Below are positions 25,045-37,892 of a DNA stretch of 64,000 nt, piece by piece. Both the position numbers and the translations under genes were made by a program. The DNA lies in NCBI GenBank assembly GCA_003254905.1, contig QANU01113349.1, positions 1 to 64,000 of the forward strand. The letters are read 5' to 3'. The notes under the pieces were generated by a model. The model was not told the DNA's origin and ran no database searches. It was given only the letters and a program-made list of their open reading frames with translations. This stretch comes from Nissolia schottii. Taxonomy: Eukaryota; Streptophyta; Magnoliopsida; Fabales; Fabaceae. Each line of letters begins with the position of its first letter. Within the stretch, counting starts at the first letter, position 1.

Positions 25045-25242
25045 TTATGGTCCATACAATGCTGTTTGTGGTGGCCCCTTGCCTATTTTGGCAAAATGGC
25101 CTTGTTGATCACACTTAGAACAGGTTACTCCAAAGGACCTCCAAACTCTGTTAGAACTTGTGCCTGGGACATCTTCAGAAGAATCCCTCCTTCGATGCTT
25201 CTTGGGCCTTCCAATTGGCCTTAGTTGTCTGTAATTTTTCAC
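25045..25242 (-). pseudogene. MuDR-type transposase C-terminal fragment (CCHC zinc knuckle)
   Basis: Basic linker GRPKKHRRRDSSED followed by CSKCDQQGHFAK. The final Cys of the CCHC knuckle is replaced: GKGP stands where family members have C-KGP. The reading frame is open but starts in mid-protein. It is the only part of the transposase still recognisable in the window. Confidence 0.7.
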
Positions 25243-25250
25243 TCTATTCT

Positions 25251-25923
25251 ACAGACTTCAAATTTAATTAGTCATATAGTGATGCTTTGCAAAACATTTT
25301 TTAGATTTTCTATTCAGTAGTATTACTAAGTTAAAATAAACAAATGTTGCAAAAACATTATATAAATTTTCTATTTTCTACTCAGTATTCATCTATTTTT
25401 GTTATACTCTTAACTCTAGCAATGCGCTGATAATTCTTAGCATGTATGAATGAATGCAGGTTTTGGCAACTGCTGCAATTGTTGGCTCAATATGTTTATG
25501 GCCAACCGGCCCTGCTACTGTTTTAAGTGGGAATGGTATGGTCTGACATTATCATATATTTTTGTCAATTGTCATTTCACTTTGCACAATCTCACTCTAA
25601 ATTGTGTCAATGAAAAAAATAAAATTAGGCACCACTCTTCCATTCTTGCTCATAACATCTTTCCACCTTCCTTTATTAAAAGTCTTAATCTACATTGCTC
25701 TCACTATCTCCTCTCAAAACACTTTTTTTACTCGCAACAACTAAAATATCCATTACTACATATGATTGAAAACTTTGATCAACCCAAACAAGTCTTTGAA
25801 TGACTTGATTGAGGATATTGTGTTCAGTGATGAAGACCTTGCTCTAATTGTACATGTTAAGTGACACCATTAGTTGAACTAAATATTTTTTTAAAAAATC
25901 ACAGATTGTCAAGGTATAAATAA
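25251..25923. other. Spacer with an orphan exon-like stretch
   Basis: Bases 25459-25536 sit between an acceptor-like 'aatgcag' and a donor-like 'gtatgg' and read VLATAAIVGSICLWPTGPAT plus VLSGNG on the plus strand, a plausible membrane segment. No neighbouring exons were found and no family is recognised. The rest is AT-rich. Confidence 0.35.
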
Positions 25924-26710
25924 TAGAGGGGAAACTAGATCAATTTGGTTTGGTTTTAAAAGAAATTTGTATCCAAACCAATCATTTTTCATTGGATCAG
26001 TTTGGTTTGGTTTTTGCTAATTTTTTTGTATCAAATTTGAATCGAACCGATTGGTTTAGTTTGATTCTCAAATTTATTCATGAATATATAATAAATTTAT
26101 AAAATGTTATAGAAAAAGGAAAAAAAATCCAAAAAAAATAGAAAATTCAAAATAAAAGAAAAATGATAAAATCACAAAATAATACATAATAATATGGTAT
26201 GTTCCATGTCTCATGACATAACCACAATCCTTAAATGATTCATAAAAAGAAAATAACATAATTATTCAACCAAACAACCAACAACCCACTTAAAGCACTA
26301 GGAAACTCCAAATATTGAATTTGATTATGAAATCGCAAATATATGAAGTTGAAGAACCAAGGTTATGTGAAACTTGTGATGTTTCTTTTTTGGTCAAAAA
26401 ACTAGTTATGTTTAAGATTAAGGTTTTGCAAAGTTGTAATTAGGTTATGGGTCCAAGGGTAAGACTAAGTGAGATGTTGAGTTATAAACTTATCAGTAAA
26501 TTTAAAAAAAAATTGCATTTTCATCAAATTAATTTGGATTATTAGTAGATTGGTTTGGATTCAAAAATTACAAATCCAAAATCTGATCCATTAATGATTG
26601 AATTTGATTGTTTTTTAATCTAATGACCCAAACCAAATTGAACCAAATAGATTAATTAGGTTCGAATTGACTGAATTCAACACATTAGATCTATCCACAT
26701 TCACCCCTAA
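25924..26710. mobile_element. hAT-like non-autonomous element
   Basis: Starts TAGAGGGGAAAC and ends TTCACCCCTA, flanked by an 8-bp duplication with one mismatch (ATAAATAA at 25916-25923, ATAAACAA at 26711-26718). The 787-bp interior is AT-rich with many 'ggtttggtt' and 'aaccaaac' words on both strands and no coding capacity. Confidence 0.65.
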
Positions 26711-26718
26711 TAAACAAG

Positions 26719-27171
26719 CATTTATTAAGGCACAAAGAAGATTAGCATTTCATTTGTATTCCCACAAAATTTCTAAGATAATCATTTATAAGATGCAGGT
26801 GATTTGATATAAACATGTGTATGACACTACTTGTATATGTTAAGGATAGTTTAGAGACAGAGTGAGAAACTAGCAGACTAATCACTAATCACTAAATAGA
26901 TACAAATTCTGAATAGATATTTTAGATGTTAGGCAAAATAAAGTTATATAACTTCCACTTAGTGGCTACATCTCCCCTCCTCACTCTCCGTTAAGCATGT
27001 TAAGCAATTATAACTGAGGTTATTTTAGAAAAATAAAAGAGAATTTCACAATCTATAGCTTTAAACTGAAGTTCACAATTACAATGCCCTATTCGGAGGT
27101 AATAATATTTAAAACCAAATATTACAACAAAATTGTGGAGCCTGCTATGAGGCTGTGTTGGAAAAGGCAAA
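26719..27171. other. 3' flank of RH16
   Basis: AT-rich sequence downstream of the RH16 stop codon, containing its 3' UTR. No other gene is seen. Confidence 0.5.
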
Positions 27172-29573
27172 TCAATCGAATAGTGGGTTATTCTTCTTGT
27201 TTTTATGTCTACCACCGCTGCCGTTATGGCTTGCACCAGTCTTCATAACACCTTTGTGCGGTCTTTTTGATACCTGAGGGAAAAAGAAAAAACAGTAAGT
27301 CATACAGAATACAGAAACGGAAAAAACGTGATACACATGTAGGGAGAAGGGGTAGAATAATTAGCCATAATAACTGAATACAGTTGGCCTGTACAGCTGG
27401 CTCTAACTGATTCCTGATATATAGGAAGATGTAACTGATAGTGCAATTCATTGATTGGAATATACACTTCTCATTCTCATTCTCTGCTCTCTCTATCCCT
27501 CTCTGTTCTCTCTATTCCCCCTTTCTATCCTAACAAAACGTAACAAATGAAAATACTCTTCACCATTGAATTTATGTCCAAGATTATATTAACACTTTTT
27601 TAACTCAAATGAATATAAAATCTAATGGCTCTATACAGAAGGCTGCGTTTTTGTTTTTCACTACACAACTTGTGTTTTGTCTATTTAGCATTACCCCTGA
27701 TAAAAACCCTCATCAAAGGTCTCTTAACCGCACCATTTGAGATTGAGAATTAGCATATATTAGGAAGGAGGTAAAATCCAGGGGAATAAGTTATCATACC
27801 GCAGCAGAGGTGGCCTTCAGAGGGTCTCCGCCTTTTCTTGGTTTCTTCTTCGATCCCTTGCGGCGATTATTATTTCCCATTGCATCCCTTGCGAGCTTGA
27901 CCATTTCCCTTGCTTCTTTCGTAGTCTTGTCTAGTAGGTATTCAGGCACATCGCGTAGATGAGGAGGAGGGGCAGTCTTGCTCAAAACTTTGTCATGTTT
28001 CAATAGATCTGCTCAACCACAAATACAATTTAAAACTAAACTCCTTCAAGCATAAATGCAAATATAAAGCAGTCACAATACAATCAATCAATTGCTTTAC
28101 CTAAGTCTCTTGGATTACATTCAAAGTGGGCCTTTAACCTAAATTAGAAAAAACACAGGCATCCAGGAATGATTAGAAAGGTAATAAAATTTAAGATCAC
28201 AGCTAGAATTCTCAAACACACCACATCGAATATAAAGTACCCACTTTTCAGAGTTCAGAATTTCATTCCTCAAATCCTGGGCTCGCGATTCTCGGACAGC
28301 AATTTTAGTTACACTCTTTGCAACATCCTGCAAGTTAATGCCATCAATATTATTTGCAAAAGCAACTATTCACCCTAAATATAATTATTAGGCATGCAAT
28401 GCATATCCACCTAAAATCAGAGAAAAGAACAGAGAGGAAGTGCAAAACATAGTCGATATATATCTTCATGTACAAGTAAAATGAAAAACACTGAGAAGAC
28501 ATGCAATATACTTGTCAAAATTCTCAGGTTTAAATAAGACACACATGAAGTGATAACCACAAAACAATTTTTCTCAATTTTTGGTCACACTATCTAAAAC
28601 AATTCACATATATAACTTTAACTAATTTCATTTTAAAATCATAACATTGAAGTTAATACTGAAGAAAAAAAAATACTAAGTCAGTCAAAAAGGGTCTCAC
28701 TGGTTGAAGCACCAATGAAATATTATGATGGTTTTTCTTCAAGAGTAAGGAAAGGATGAATCACCTCAGCCCTATACCGTAAAGATTCAACTGCATTCTT
28801 GGTGAGGAAGGGAAACTCAGCAATTGAGTTTGAGCCTTTGTTTTCATCATCCCCAACAAAAGATCTTATCTCTTCTAAAGTATCCATCTCATCTGTAGAA
28901 ACCTATAGATAAAAAGCCATATCTAAGTGATCCAGCTATATGTATGTCCAGTAGACCAAGACAGGAGATAAGGGGCAAAATCTAACAATAAAACAGTCTG
29001 GAATCTACACAGTGGAAAAGAGGGGCTTTGTTTGTCTCACTAACTCACCAGAGAGACAGAAGCACCCGAATTGTATGCCCTTCCTGTGCGTCCAATACGA
29101 TGTACATATCCTGCAACACTTTGAGGCATTTCAAAGTTTATAACCTGATCATCAACAAAAAAAGGCATTAATTAAATGATTTCAGAGAACAGGGCATTAT
29201 CCTCATGAAACAAAGATAAAAAGCAGAATACGAAATTTACCATGGTATACAACTCTTACTAAAATGAAATATGCAGAGCAACAATTTCAAATACGCACAC
29301 ATTGTGCATAGACACATGACAAAGAGATAGAAAAGAGGATGTGCATACCGTGTATACATTTTTAAAGTCAATGCCCCGAACTACTCCAAATTCAGAATCT
29401 AATTTTAGCTTAACATGCTTTCTAGACTTTCGTGACCCAACATTACTCTCCTTAGGTGCATCATCCTTCTTTGACTGACTCACATCACTTGCAATCAGAT
29501 AATCAAACAGACCAGCATTGAACTCCTGATAAAAACAGGTTTATCAAAATCATGAGAAAAATATAGATCCATA

Positions 29574-29612
<39 letters not shown>

Positions 29613-32600
29613 GATAATACATCTTTTTAAGAAAACAAACTTCTCATGCTTCGCTAGCAGGAAAATACCATAGAACTGGGTTAGATACAACAGCCTCATC
29701 GGCAATCATATCAAAAGAAAGGGGGGAAAAGAAGACAGAATTGGATAATATTGCGTACCTCAAGTATATGAAGACGAGAATTCTGCGGCAACTCAGCATT
29801 TAAAACAGCAGACTTAATCCCAAACTAGAAGAATATGGAGGGAACATTAGAGAGAGAAAGAAATGATAACAACAAAATAATCCCACCACAAGTATCAATG
29901 TTTAGACTGGAAGCAGAGCTGCAGAGGAAAATTTTTAAACTAAGAGACAACCTCTATCAGGATACTTGCAGGATATTACAAAGTTGATTGAAAATTTAAT
30001 CTAAAACATTTTGAGCAGAAATATCAATTTGAAAGCAAAAAGATTCAGAGCAATAGAGTTTATTCATTATTATCCAGTATACTGACACCATATGAAAGTC
30101 AATGCAAATAAATAAATAAATAAATCAGATGTGTGCTAACATTCATGTATGACATGTATGGTGTAACATGTAAGATCAGCCGAATTCAATTTACTGAATG
30201 CATAAAAAGAATTGTGTATACCTTTTCCAGGAATAACTTCAATCTGAAACTCATGTCAATGGTATTAGTGAATATCAGAACTTTCTTTTGGACCAACTCC
30301 AACTTCAACACAGCAAGGATGTAGAGCAACTTATCACTGGCAGGACACGAGATCTGAGATAAAATATTTGTTGAAAATAAAAACAGTTAGAAGCTGATCC
30401 ACTCCGCAGAAATAATGCCAAATCAGAAATCAACAGGAATAAAGGATGCACTAAACAAAACACAGCCTTTCATCCTGAAATCTATTTTGCAAAATGACAT
30501 CTTTCAATCACCCTCTAGGGGGGAGCCAATAGTATCGATATGCTAGGTTTTTCAACTGATAAAATGCTGAACATTTTTTTCTTTTCTGAGAATCAATACA
30601 TTTTTATTTCAAGCGTTAAAACTCTTCTTCCTCTGAATCATTTTTTCCTTGATGTAGATGGTTCATTTCCTTTTAGAATCAATGAAACAAGACAGATCCT
30701 AAATGTAGAAATATAAGGAGGAGGTGATTCCCCTTCTACAATCAACACTACACAGACAAAAATGATACAATATTTTTCCAGATGCACGAAAAAATTAACC
30801 ACAATTGAATTATAATATCAATAAGACAGAGGAAGAAAGTCTGTGGAATGACTTACCCAGAACTGCTGAACATTTTTAGGGATAATGTCATCCTTATGAT
30901 TTCCCACTTCTGGCAAAGTCAAAATGAAGGGGTTGTGTAGAATCAACTTCTTCAATTTGTCAACATCAGCACTGTGAAAGATGACATTACATCAGAAAAA
31001 ATCAATATAATTGAAGAGTGCTTAAACATGGACACAATATAATGTAAGACTAGTCTAAAAGTAAATTTGTGGAATGGTCAATGATCTAAAACAGCAAAAC
31101 ACTTGAGCAAAAATACAAGAAAGAGATCACAAATTGTTAGTAGTAAGCATATAATCTTCAGATGTGCAAGAAATATCTCATTGTGCCTGTTTTCAGTTGC
31201 ATATTATCTAGCATATTGAAACAAGATGCAAGCACAACAAGAACAAAGAATGGAAGAATAAGACATGTAGCATTCCCATTATATCATCAAGTATTTGAGC
31301 GTGACAAATATTATAAACACACCTTGATGTTGCGGACATAAGAAGACACTGGCAGCTTCTGGGTACATGAGGTGTAAGAGATTTTATATCATTTTCATAC
31401 CCATATGATAATAGAAGATCTGCCTGAAAGCATGAGAAAATCATGTCACCAGATACAAAAAAGTGAGTGGAACAACCAAGGATTCTTCACTAGCTAAGCA
31501 TTTGAGAATCACAAATAGATGAAAACTACTTAAACCAAAAACAATGTGGACATCAAGTTATGCCTTGTTGACATACTGCAGTTCAGATTTGCAAAATGCA
31601 ATAACAGTGTGAACATAATTCAAGTATTCAACATGGAAAATTAAAATAACACGATAGTTGTTCCATAAAAATGGTCAGCTTAGAATAAAATTTAGATAAC
31701 TAGATACTAATAACTAAATAAACAATATGAAACATCTGATTTCACCTCATCAAGAACTAGAGTTTCGAGTGAACCATTAATGGATGCCGGTTGAAGTACA
31801 CCGTTAGACAAGCATTTTGCTACGCAAGCAGGAGTAGAGATCAAAACATCAGGGGGTCCAGCCAGCGCTGCCCGCTGCAAAGCCAATTTGGGACAGAAAC
31901 AGAGTTATTCACTAGGGATTACATAAACACGTGTTCTTCCAAATAAATTGTACAATTTCCACGCGTCAGTGTATCAAATACAGATATGAACTTGCCCCTT
32001 GAAATAGTGACAAGAAAAAGCCAATAAAAAGAAGGCAGAGCAACCAACCAGGTCATTAGCTAGCATATTGCTACTCAATTGCACGACTCTCAGTTGAACT
32101 CTGCATAACTCAACTAGCGACAACACCTCAGCGTACACCTGCAATTATAATCCAATTGAAACAGAGGAAAAGGAAAAGGGCATATAATGAAAATTTTTGA
32201 AAGAAGCCAAAGTGAATGGACCTGTTGACACAGCTCACGGGTCGGGACAAGAACAAATGCATTGGGTGCCAGCTTGTTCCTATCAACAGTACTGGTGAAC
32301 AGTTTCTGAAGCAATGGGAGAAGGTAAGCAAAAGTCTTCCCAGAACCCGTCTTTGCCCGAGCAACCACATCCTTACCTTCCTGAGAGCAACAAGTTAACT
32401 AATTTACATTGTGAGCGTGAGGCTCCCTTGAAACGAGAAATATTTGCATTTGTCTTGGACCACATTTAATGCATGGAGCAGGAACCTTATGAACAATTGA
32501 TTTCATGTTTTTCATATTTCTTTTTTATGATAATACAAATTAAAATCAATGGTTCAAAAGGTTGTGGACTATGCATTATGCATTAAATGTGGTCTAGTAC

Positions 32601-32934
32601 CATGCAAGTATATCTCCCCTCGAGACGGGGCTGCAACTAACTAGACCAATTCTGTGAATACTAACTGGTCTTGTAACCAAATAACTAACCCTCTCTAACT
32701 AACTCTTGATAAATTTATAGGAAGATTAGAAATAGAATAAGGAAATTGAAGTATTACCAGAATGAGTGGAATGGCGACGCTCTGAATTGGGGTAGGTTTG
32801 TCGATTCCTTTCTTGAGCAATGCACGAACCAGACGAGCGTCCACCCCAAGCTCTTCGAAGCTTTTATCCTCGCTTGCTTCTTCTACGTATTGCTGCACGG
32901 TTTCCTTCGATGTGCTCAGGTTTGTTTCCGCCAT
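27172..32934 (-). CDS. RH16: DEAD-box RNA helicase RH16 (DBP9/DDX56 family)
   Basis: Fifteen exons (32934-32758, 32380-32222, 32138-32049, 31874-31746, 31423-31323, 30971-30857, 30353-30222, 29824-29759, 29525-29349, 29144-29049, 28902-28765, 28327-28245, 28138-28101, 28008-27800, 27273-27172) total 1812 nt in one frame, 603 aa. All introns are GT-AG. Motifs in order: Q motif (F26, PTPIQ at 47-51), Walker A AKTGSGKT (68-75), PTREL (105-109), DEAD (184-187), SAT (215-217), and HRIGRTGR. The insertion with a Lys-rich stretch before [13 protein letters not shown] and the basic tail ([17 protein letters not shown]) mark the DBP9/DDX56 subgroup. Members are nucleolar and needed for 60S ribosomal subunit assembly. 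The length is close to that of Arabidopsis RH16. The gene looks intact. Confidence 0.93.
29574..29611. repeat. (AAT)n microsatellite
   Basis: About a dozen ATA/AAT units in the RH16 intron between the exons at 29759 and 29525. Confidence 0.95.
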
Positions 32935-35099
32935 AACCTGGCGCAGGATAGGTGTGCTCTGATTTGTTTAGGTTTTGAAAACAGAGGTTTCACCAACAAA
33001 GAATAAGAGTAAAAACGAAAACGGTGACTGGCGAGAAAGTTGCAGGAGCTGCTTGACACAGTAGGTTGCCGTAGTGTGACTACCGCAGCAACACGCAGAG
33101 ACAGTAGCGCACGTGACGTCAACCACAGCAACGGCGGACGCGCCAACCGCAGCAGCAGCGGCGGCAGGCGGAGCACTGTTCCTGGCAGGAAGTCAGCGAG
33201 AAGCTGCTTTGGGAGGCGGGGCGCCGCTGGCTACGGTGTTGGCATGAGTGAGAAGAAGAGGTCCCTTGGCTTGGCTGCGTGAGGAGGAAGAAGAAGACAA
33301 TAGGGCAAAGAAATGGGCACCAGTTGGGGGCTCTTGCGTGAGCTGTTGGGCCAACCCGGTCCAATAGTACCAACTAATGGGTTGGAGCTTGTGGCCCTGT
33401 TTAAACAGGTAGGCAAACTTTTGGTTGAACATTTTTCAGACTTGCTATTGGGTATTTGTCCTATGTTTGAGAGTTTATTTAAATGATGGAAGCTTATTGT
33501 TATTAATGGATTAGGATAGAGATGCACAAATTTAGTCACCGCTTATTTGGATGCAAAACATATTTAATCATTAATGAAGTATGAAAAGAAAGAATGTGAG
33601 ACAAGTAAAATTTGGAGAGTTTGAATGGGAGAGGGACAAGGTCACCCTCAATGGTCATTCATTTTCTTCTTTAATAATAATTTTAAATACACTTTTAATT
33701 AAATAAAAATTTTACTTCCTTATCATTCTCTCCTTGATTATCCTTCCAAACATAGTCTTACGTATCTTTTCTCCTTTTAAACAACCTTATAAGATTTATT
33801 TTTACAAAATTGTGACTTTCAACAATAGCTTAAGGGTTCAACCAAAAATAAAAAGCTTAATAACTTATTTGGGTACATAAGCTAAAAGGAGTTTATCACA
33901 AAATGAGTTAATCATAAAAGATCTTTTATGAAAAGTAACTAATAAATAAGTTATTATGTGTTCGGCTATTTAGTAATAGAAGTAGTTGTTTTTAGTTTGT
34001 AATGTTTGGTTACATGATTCTAAAAGTGTTTTTTTTCAATAAAATTACTTTAAATTTTTGTTGAGTAACATTTATGTAAATCATCACTATTTATTTAAAA
34101 AAAAATTAAATTGACAAACTAAAAATATTTAACCCATTGTTCTTATTTAAAAAAATAAATAACATTAAGTTTTTATATAATATATTAGTTTTATTTTTTA
34201 TATAAAATAATACTAAAACTTGTTTGAATAATATGTGTTATAGACATGTATTATCCATTTACGTTTTTTCTTTTTTCCTTAAGGGCTCGTTTGTCAGACC
34301 TAATAGGATAAGATCTCATAAGATTAGCATTGATAGTATAAGGCTTGATAACTTTTAATACAATGGAATGTTTGGTATGTCAGCATATAAAATGTTGTAT
34401 TACATAAAATAATATTATCATTTAATTATAAAAAATAATTCTAATGAAAAGAGGAAATTTAATTAAAAATATATGATAAAAATATGTTTTTTAGTATTTA
34501 AAATTAATAAATAAATATTAATATCCAAATATTTTTTTTAATTATAATTATTATAAACATTTCTTATTTTTGTTATATACAATTATATAGAGTTTTACTA
34601 AATAATATTGATTATTTATTATACTTTTAATAATTATTTATTATTATAATAAAATAAATAAAATAAAAAATACCTAATACTCCTTGCATTATATAATTTA
34701 ATATTTTCTACCTTTTATAATTAAATATAACAAGAAATTATAATGAAAATATTTTTATGAATTATTTAGTTATAGTTTTAAAAATTAATATTTTTATTGT
34801 AAGTTATAAAATATAATTTATATATTAAATTATTCATCATTTAGATATTTTAAACAACTATTTGTTATTTAATTAGTTATTATTATAAATATTATTATTT
34901 AATTATCTATTATTATTTTAATTATTTATGATAATTATCATATATTTTATTAATTATTATTATTATTATTTTATTTATTATTGATTTCATAAATATAAAA
35001 TTATATCAGAGAAAGGGAAAAAAAAAACTTATACATCAAAATTCAATTAGGCTTAATCCTACCTCCCTTCTACCTCCCTAGGATTGATAAGGATTGGAT
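32935..35099. other. RH16 promoter and AT-rich spacer
   Basis: 33000-33400 is unusually GC- and CpG-rich for the window and contains only shadow frames. It is probably the RH16 promoter and 5' UTR. From 34280 to 35060 the DNA is extremely AT-rich. It is bounded by 'ggctcgtttgtcagacc' at the left and a stretch rich in 'aatccta' at the right, which could mark an old non-autonomous transposon. No terminal repeat is clear enough to call. Confidence 0.45.
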
Positions 35100-35555
35100 A
35101 GAACGTCATTTTAACGTATGAGAGCTCATTGACAAAAGGGCGGGTTGAGCCCTTCTCTGGCCCAGGTGGCGCGGATAGGGTTTCTAATCACAAGAGGCGT
35201 GCTTGAGCGCCTCGCTGTTACTGACACGCTGGAGCGCGCTATAAGCACTGTAGCGCGCGTCTTCGAAACCAAACTGGGCCCTTGCGATGAGCCTAGTGAC
35301 TTGGGTTGTTACAATCTTCCCCCTTAAATAATTTTGGTCCCAAAATTGTTGGTTGGCCTTACCTTGGAACATGCTGGAAAGGTCGAAGAGGTAAGGGTAG
35401 GACTTATTCATCGCGTCTTTTGCTTCCCATGTTGCTTCCTTACCAGTGTGGTTTCTCCAAATAATGTTTATAGAGGTCACTTCCTTTGAGCAAACCTTCT
35501 TGACTTGTTTGTCGACTATTGCCACTGGTTCTTCTTTGTAGGACATGTTGGACTC
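35100..35555 (-). mobile_element. Ty3/Gypsy chromovirus remnant: chromodomain tail and LTR start
   Basis: On the minus strand, about 35555-35390 encodes the chromodomain that ends chromovirus integrases (IIWRNHTGKEATWEAKDAM, YPYLF). A polypurine tract follows at about 35317-35325, then an LTR beginning TGTAACAACCC at 35313. Only the tail of the pol gene and part of one LTR remain. The element is broken, and at 35556 it abuts another LTR-type insertion. It is a fossil whose age cannot be set because a second LTR is lacking. Confidence 0.8.
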
Positions 35556-37892
35556 TGTAACATCCCATTCTTTCCTTAGCAAAATCTCGCTAGATAAATA
35601 CGTAGAGATATCTATGTTTGGTTGAACCATTGGAATTAGGAACTCTTGGGATTAAAATTTTCTGTAGGAAAAATCCTAGTCGTTTTCTTAAAATTCTACA
35701 GACACTAGAACGAACCCTTATTGTCGTCAGAGCATAACCGCGCGTCTAAAGTATCCGTAAAGGGGTACGGCTGGGTTTAAGGAAGTGAGTTGTGTTTAAG
35801 GCCGGCGGTGCCTAGGTCTCCGGTTTGACAGAACAACAGTCAATCGGGCAAACAGACAGAGTTCTAGCAAGGTTTCCAATTTCCATCTCATTTTCGGTTT
35901 TGGGGGGGTATTTATAGCTCAAGGGATGAATGCCCATTTTACTATTTTACCCTTGGCCAAAAATTACCAAAATGTCATTTTAATTTAATTTTCTAATTAT
36001 TTAATTAGTATGGATAATTATAAAGTCACATTGGGTCACATAAATGAATAGTAACTGATTATTTTATGATTTTTCCTAAAAAATCAGATCCATCATGTGG
36101 TCATCTCCCATGTGGGTCCCACTCAGTTCCGTTTCGCTCATATCCGGTCGTTCGCAGTTTAGGTGTGTCGCGCACAGTCATCCGAAAAATATTCCGCTTG
36201 TACCATCGTGATCCTCTAATTGTCCTCTACGTGGAGGTGTGGTTACTTCAAGGTATTGGTCAATTTTTCTCCGGAGGTATATTTTCCACAAGTATCTTTG
36301 ATACACTGTTGAGTCTTGGTGACTGCAGACCACCGTTCCACTCGCGGTTTCGTTATTGCCCAACCTTCCTAATAAGGTCGTGGGGTTATTCTAAGGTGTT
36401 TGTACCCTTTCTCCAGTACAAGGTAGGTGTCTAATTTAAAATAATTTCTTTAAATTTATTGTACATGTGCAATTGGTCTACTCATTTTTTTTTTAAACTC
36501 CACAAATAAAATATATGAAATTTGATTAATGATTTCATTGTCCACAAAAACCGTGGGAAATTAAGTTAAATTATCAATATTTTCCTTCTCATCTTTCTTG
36601 TTGATTTCAAATCCTAGGTTGTTGCTCCCTACTTGGAGCAACTATCGCTTAACAAGGAAGACGTCATTATGATTGAGCAAGAACGACTTCATGTGGATCT
36701 CCAAAAAATAAAAACTCTCATATTGTATAGCTTTAATGATGAGTCAGATACCTTTCCGCATGTTTTCTTTATGGAGATGCCACTACCCACTATACAAGGA
36801 CTTCAGGTGACGGATAGTGCCTTCGAAGAGATATTCCCCTCACAAAGGCCGTACTTAAATTATTACGAAATTATTTCCAAGCTTAAAAGATTGGAGCTTC
36901 GTCTTTTACCCAAGCTTAAATCTATAGGGTTAGAGCGCACGTGGATGGCCCCACTTCTTGAAAATCCAGAATACAAGGTAGGTGTCTAAAGACTTTGGGA
37001 CTCTTCGCTCAGTTCTATTGGCTAAACGGGGTTGTTCTAGTGTCTGCGGAATCGTCCGAAATTGAACAGAATTTCGTCTGGGAGACGGTTTAGGTTTTCT
37101 ATCCAATTCTAAAGGTTAAAAGGAATCATTTGAGTGTCAGTAGAATTTTGAGAAACTAACTAGAATGATTTCTACAGACATTCATGTCCCAGGGAATCAG
37201 GCTTCTACTTTCCTGTCGTCACCAGCGTTGCTAGTGTTTTCAGACACCCGCTTCTATTCCTAAGCTCTCTGGTATTCCACACTCCTTCTATTTCTTCTAG
37301 ATTCTCCCTTTTCACCTTAATACCTTAAGGTTACCATTCCAACCTCGATCGCTCCTGATTTCATATTTTCTTTGCTTTCCTCGCACACTTAACACATCTT
37401 CCTTCTTAAGCTTAATACACCTTCCTTAGTCCTCCAAAACCCAACCTTTCGTACTTCTCTAGGTGAAACCTAAATTGGATTACGCAGCCGCTCTCAGACT
37501 TGATCCCTTCACACTTAATTATTATTCCATCTTCCTAGATTATGCTTATACCTCCAACCTTAGTTGTCCTCTTACCTACGTCTTTAACCCCGTTTATACG
37601 ATATGTACATGTCCTCTTTAAACTTATTTATTCCGCTACCATGCTCACTCGACTCTCATGCACTCCTCTCTTTACTTTCTTGCTGTCCACGTCTGCTAAA
37701 TCAGCCTTATTCTTCCCCTTCGAGATTCCAAAGCCTAACCTCCCTAAATCTGGCACTTGTCCACCCTAGTCACATAGTCACGGGTGTCTCGGTGCTTAAC
37801 GGACACTTGTAGCTCACGCTTCCAACCTCTAAAGGAGTTCATACACGAATTTATTATGCAAAATCTTTGCTAAGGGAAAACTGGATGTTACA
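35556..37892 (+). mobile_element. LTR-type insertion (solo-LTR-like) carrying a gene fragment
   Basis: Begins TGTAACATCCC and ends GGATGTTACA. A TATA-like TATTTATAGCTC lies near 35920. Stretches after it resemble the solo LTR at 5447-8219 in the same orientation (for example 'tccgaaaaatattc'). No 5-bp target duplication matches at the ends (GACTC against CATTG). The first and last 45 bases resemble each other in inverted order. A foreign segment (36435-36989) lies inside. It is either a rearranged solo LTR or two LTR pieces joined. It is a fossil with no retroviral coding sequence. Confidence 0.6.
36435..36989 (+). pseudogene. Captured NBS-LRR resistance-gene exon with its intron
   Basis: Bases 36619-36976 read LEQLSLNKEDVIMIEQER, FPHVFFMEMPLPTIQGLQV, EEIFPSQRPYLNYYEIISK and LPKLKSIGLERTWMAP, the style of the large irregular LRRs of plant CC-NBS-LRR proteins. 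An acceptor-like TTTCAAATCCTAG precedes it and a donor-like AAG/GTAGGTG follows it. An intron-like AT-rich stretch lies at 36435-36618. The 18-bp sequence TACAAGGTAGGTGTCTAA occurs on both sides (36417-36434 and 36972-36989). It encodes about 120 residues only, with no NB-ARC domain, so it is not a working gene. The family call rests on pattern recognition. Confidence 0.65.

Larger units (their letters stand above)
22440..25250 (-). mobile_element. MULE (Mutator-like) remnant
   Basis: The left part (22440-22720) has the 'tttagtccccaaatttt' and AAACGACGTCATTTTG words common at the ends of plant MULEs. At the right, 25242-25045 on the minus strand encodes the C-terminal zinc-knuckle tail of a MuDR-type transposase (GRPKKHRR, then CSKCDQQGHFAK). 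The catalytic core that should precede it is missing to the right of 25250. Minus-strand frames at 24660-24086 read as a low-complexity Pro/Gln/Ala tail. A GRF zinc-finger pseudogene lies inside on the other strand. Borders are approximate and no opposite terminus was found. Confidence 0.6.

Noticed and set aside
33040-33539. Several open frames on both strands upstream of RH16
   Set aside because: The stretch is GC-rich promoter or leader. Frames lack family likeness and overlap on both strands.
34280-35060. Candidate non-autonomous transposon in AT-rich DNA
   Set aside because: The end words resemble each other only loosely and no target duplication was found.
36066-36434. 122-codon open frame in LTR-type DNA
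   Set aside because: It lies in LTR sequence shared with the solo LTR at 5447-8219 and shows no protein family likeness.
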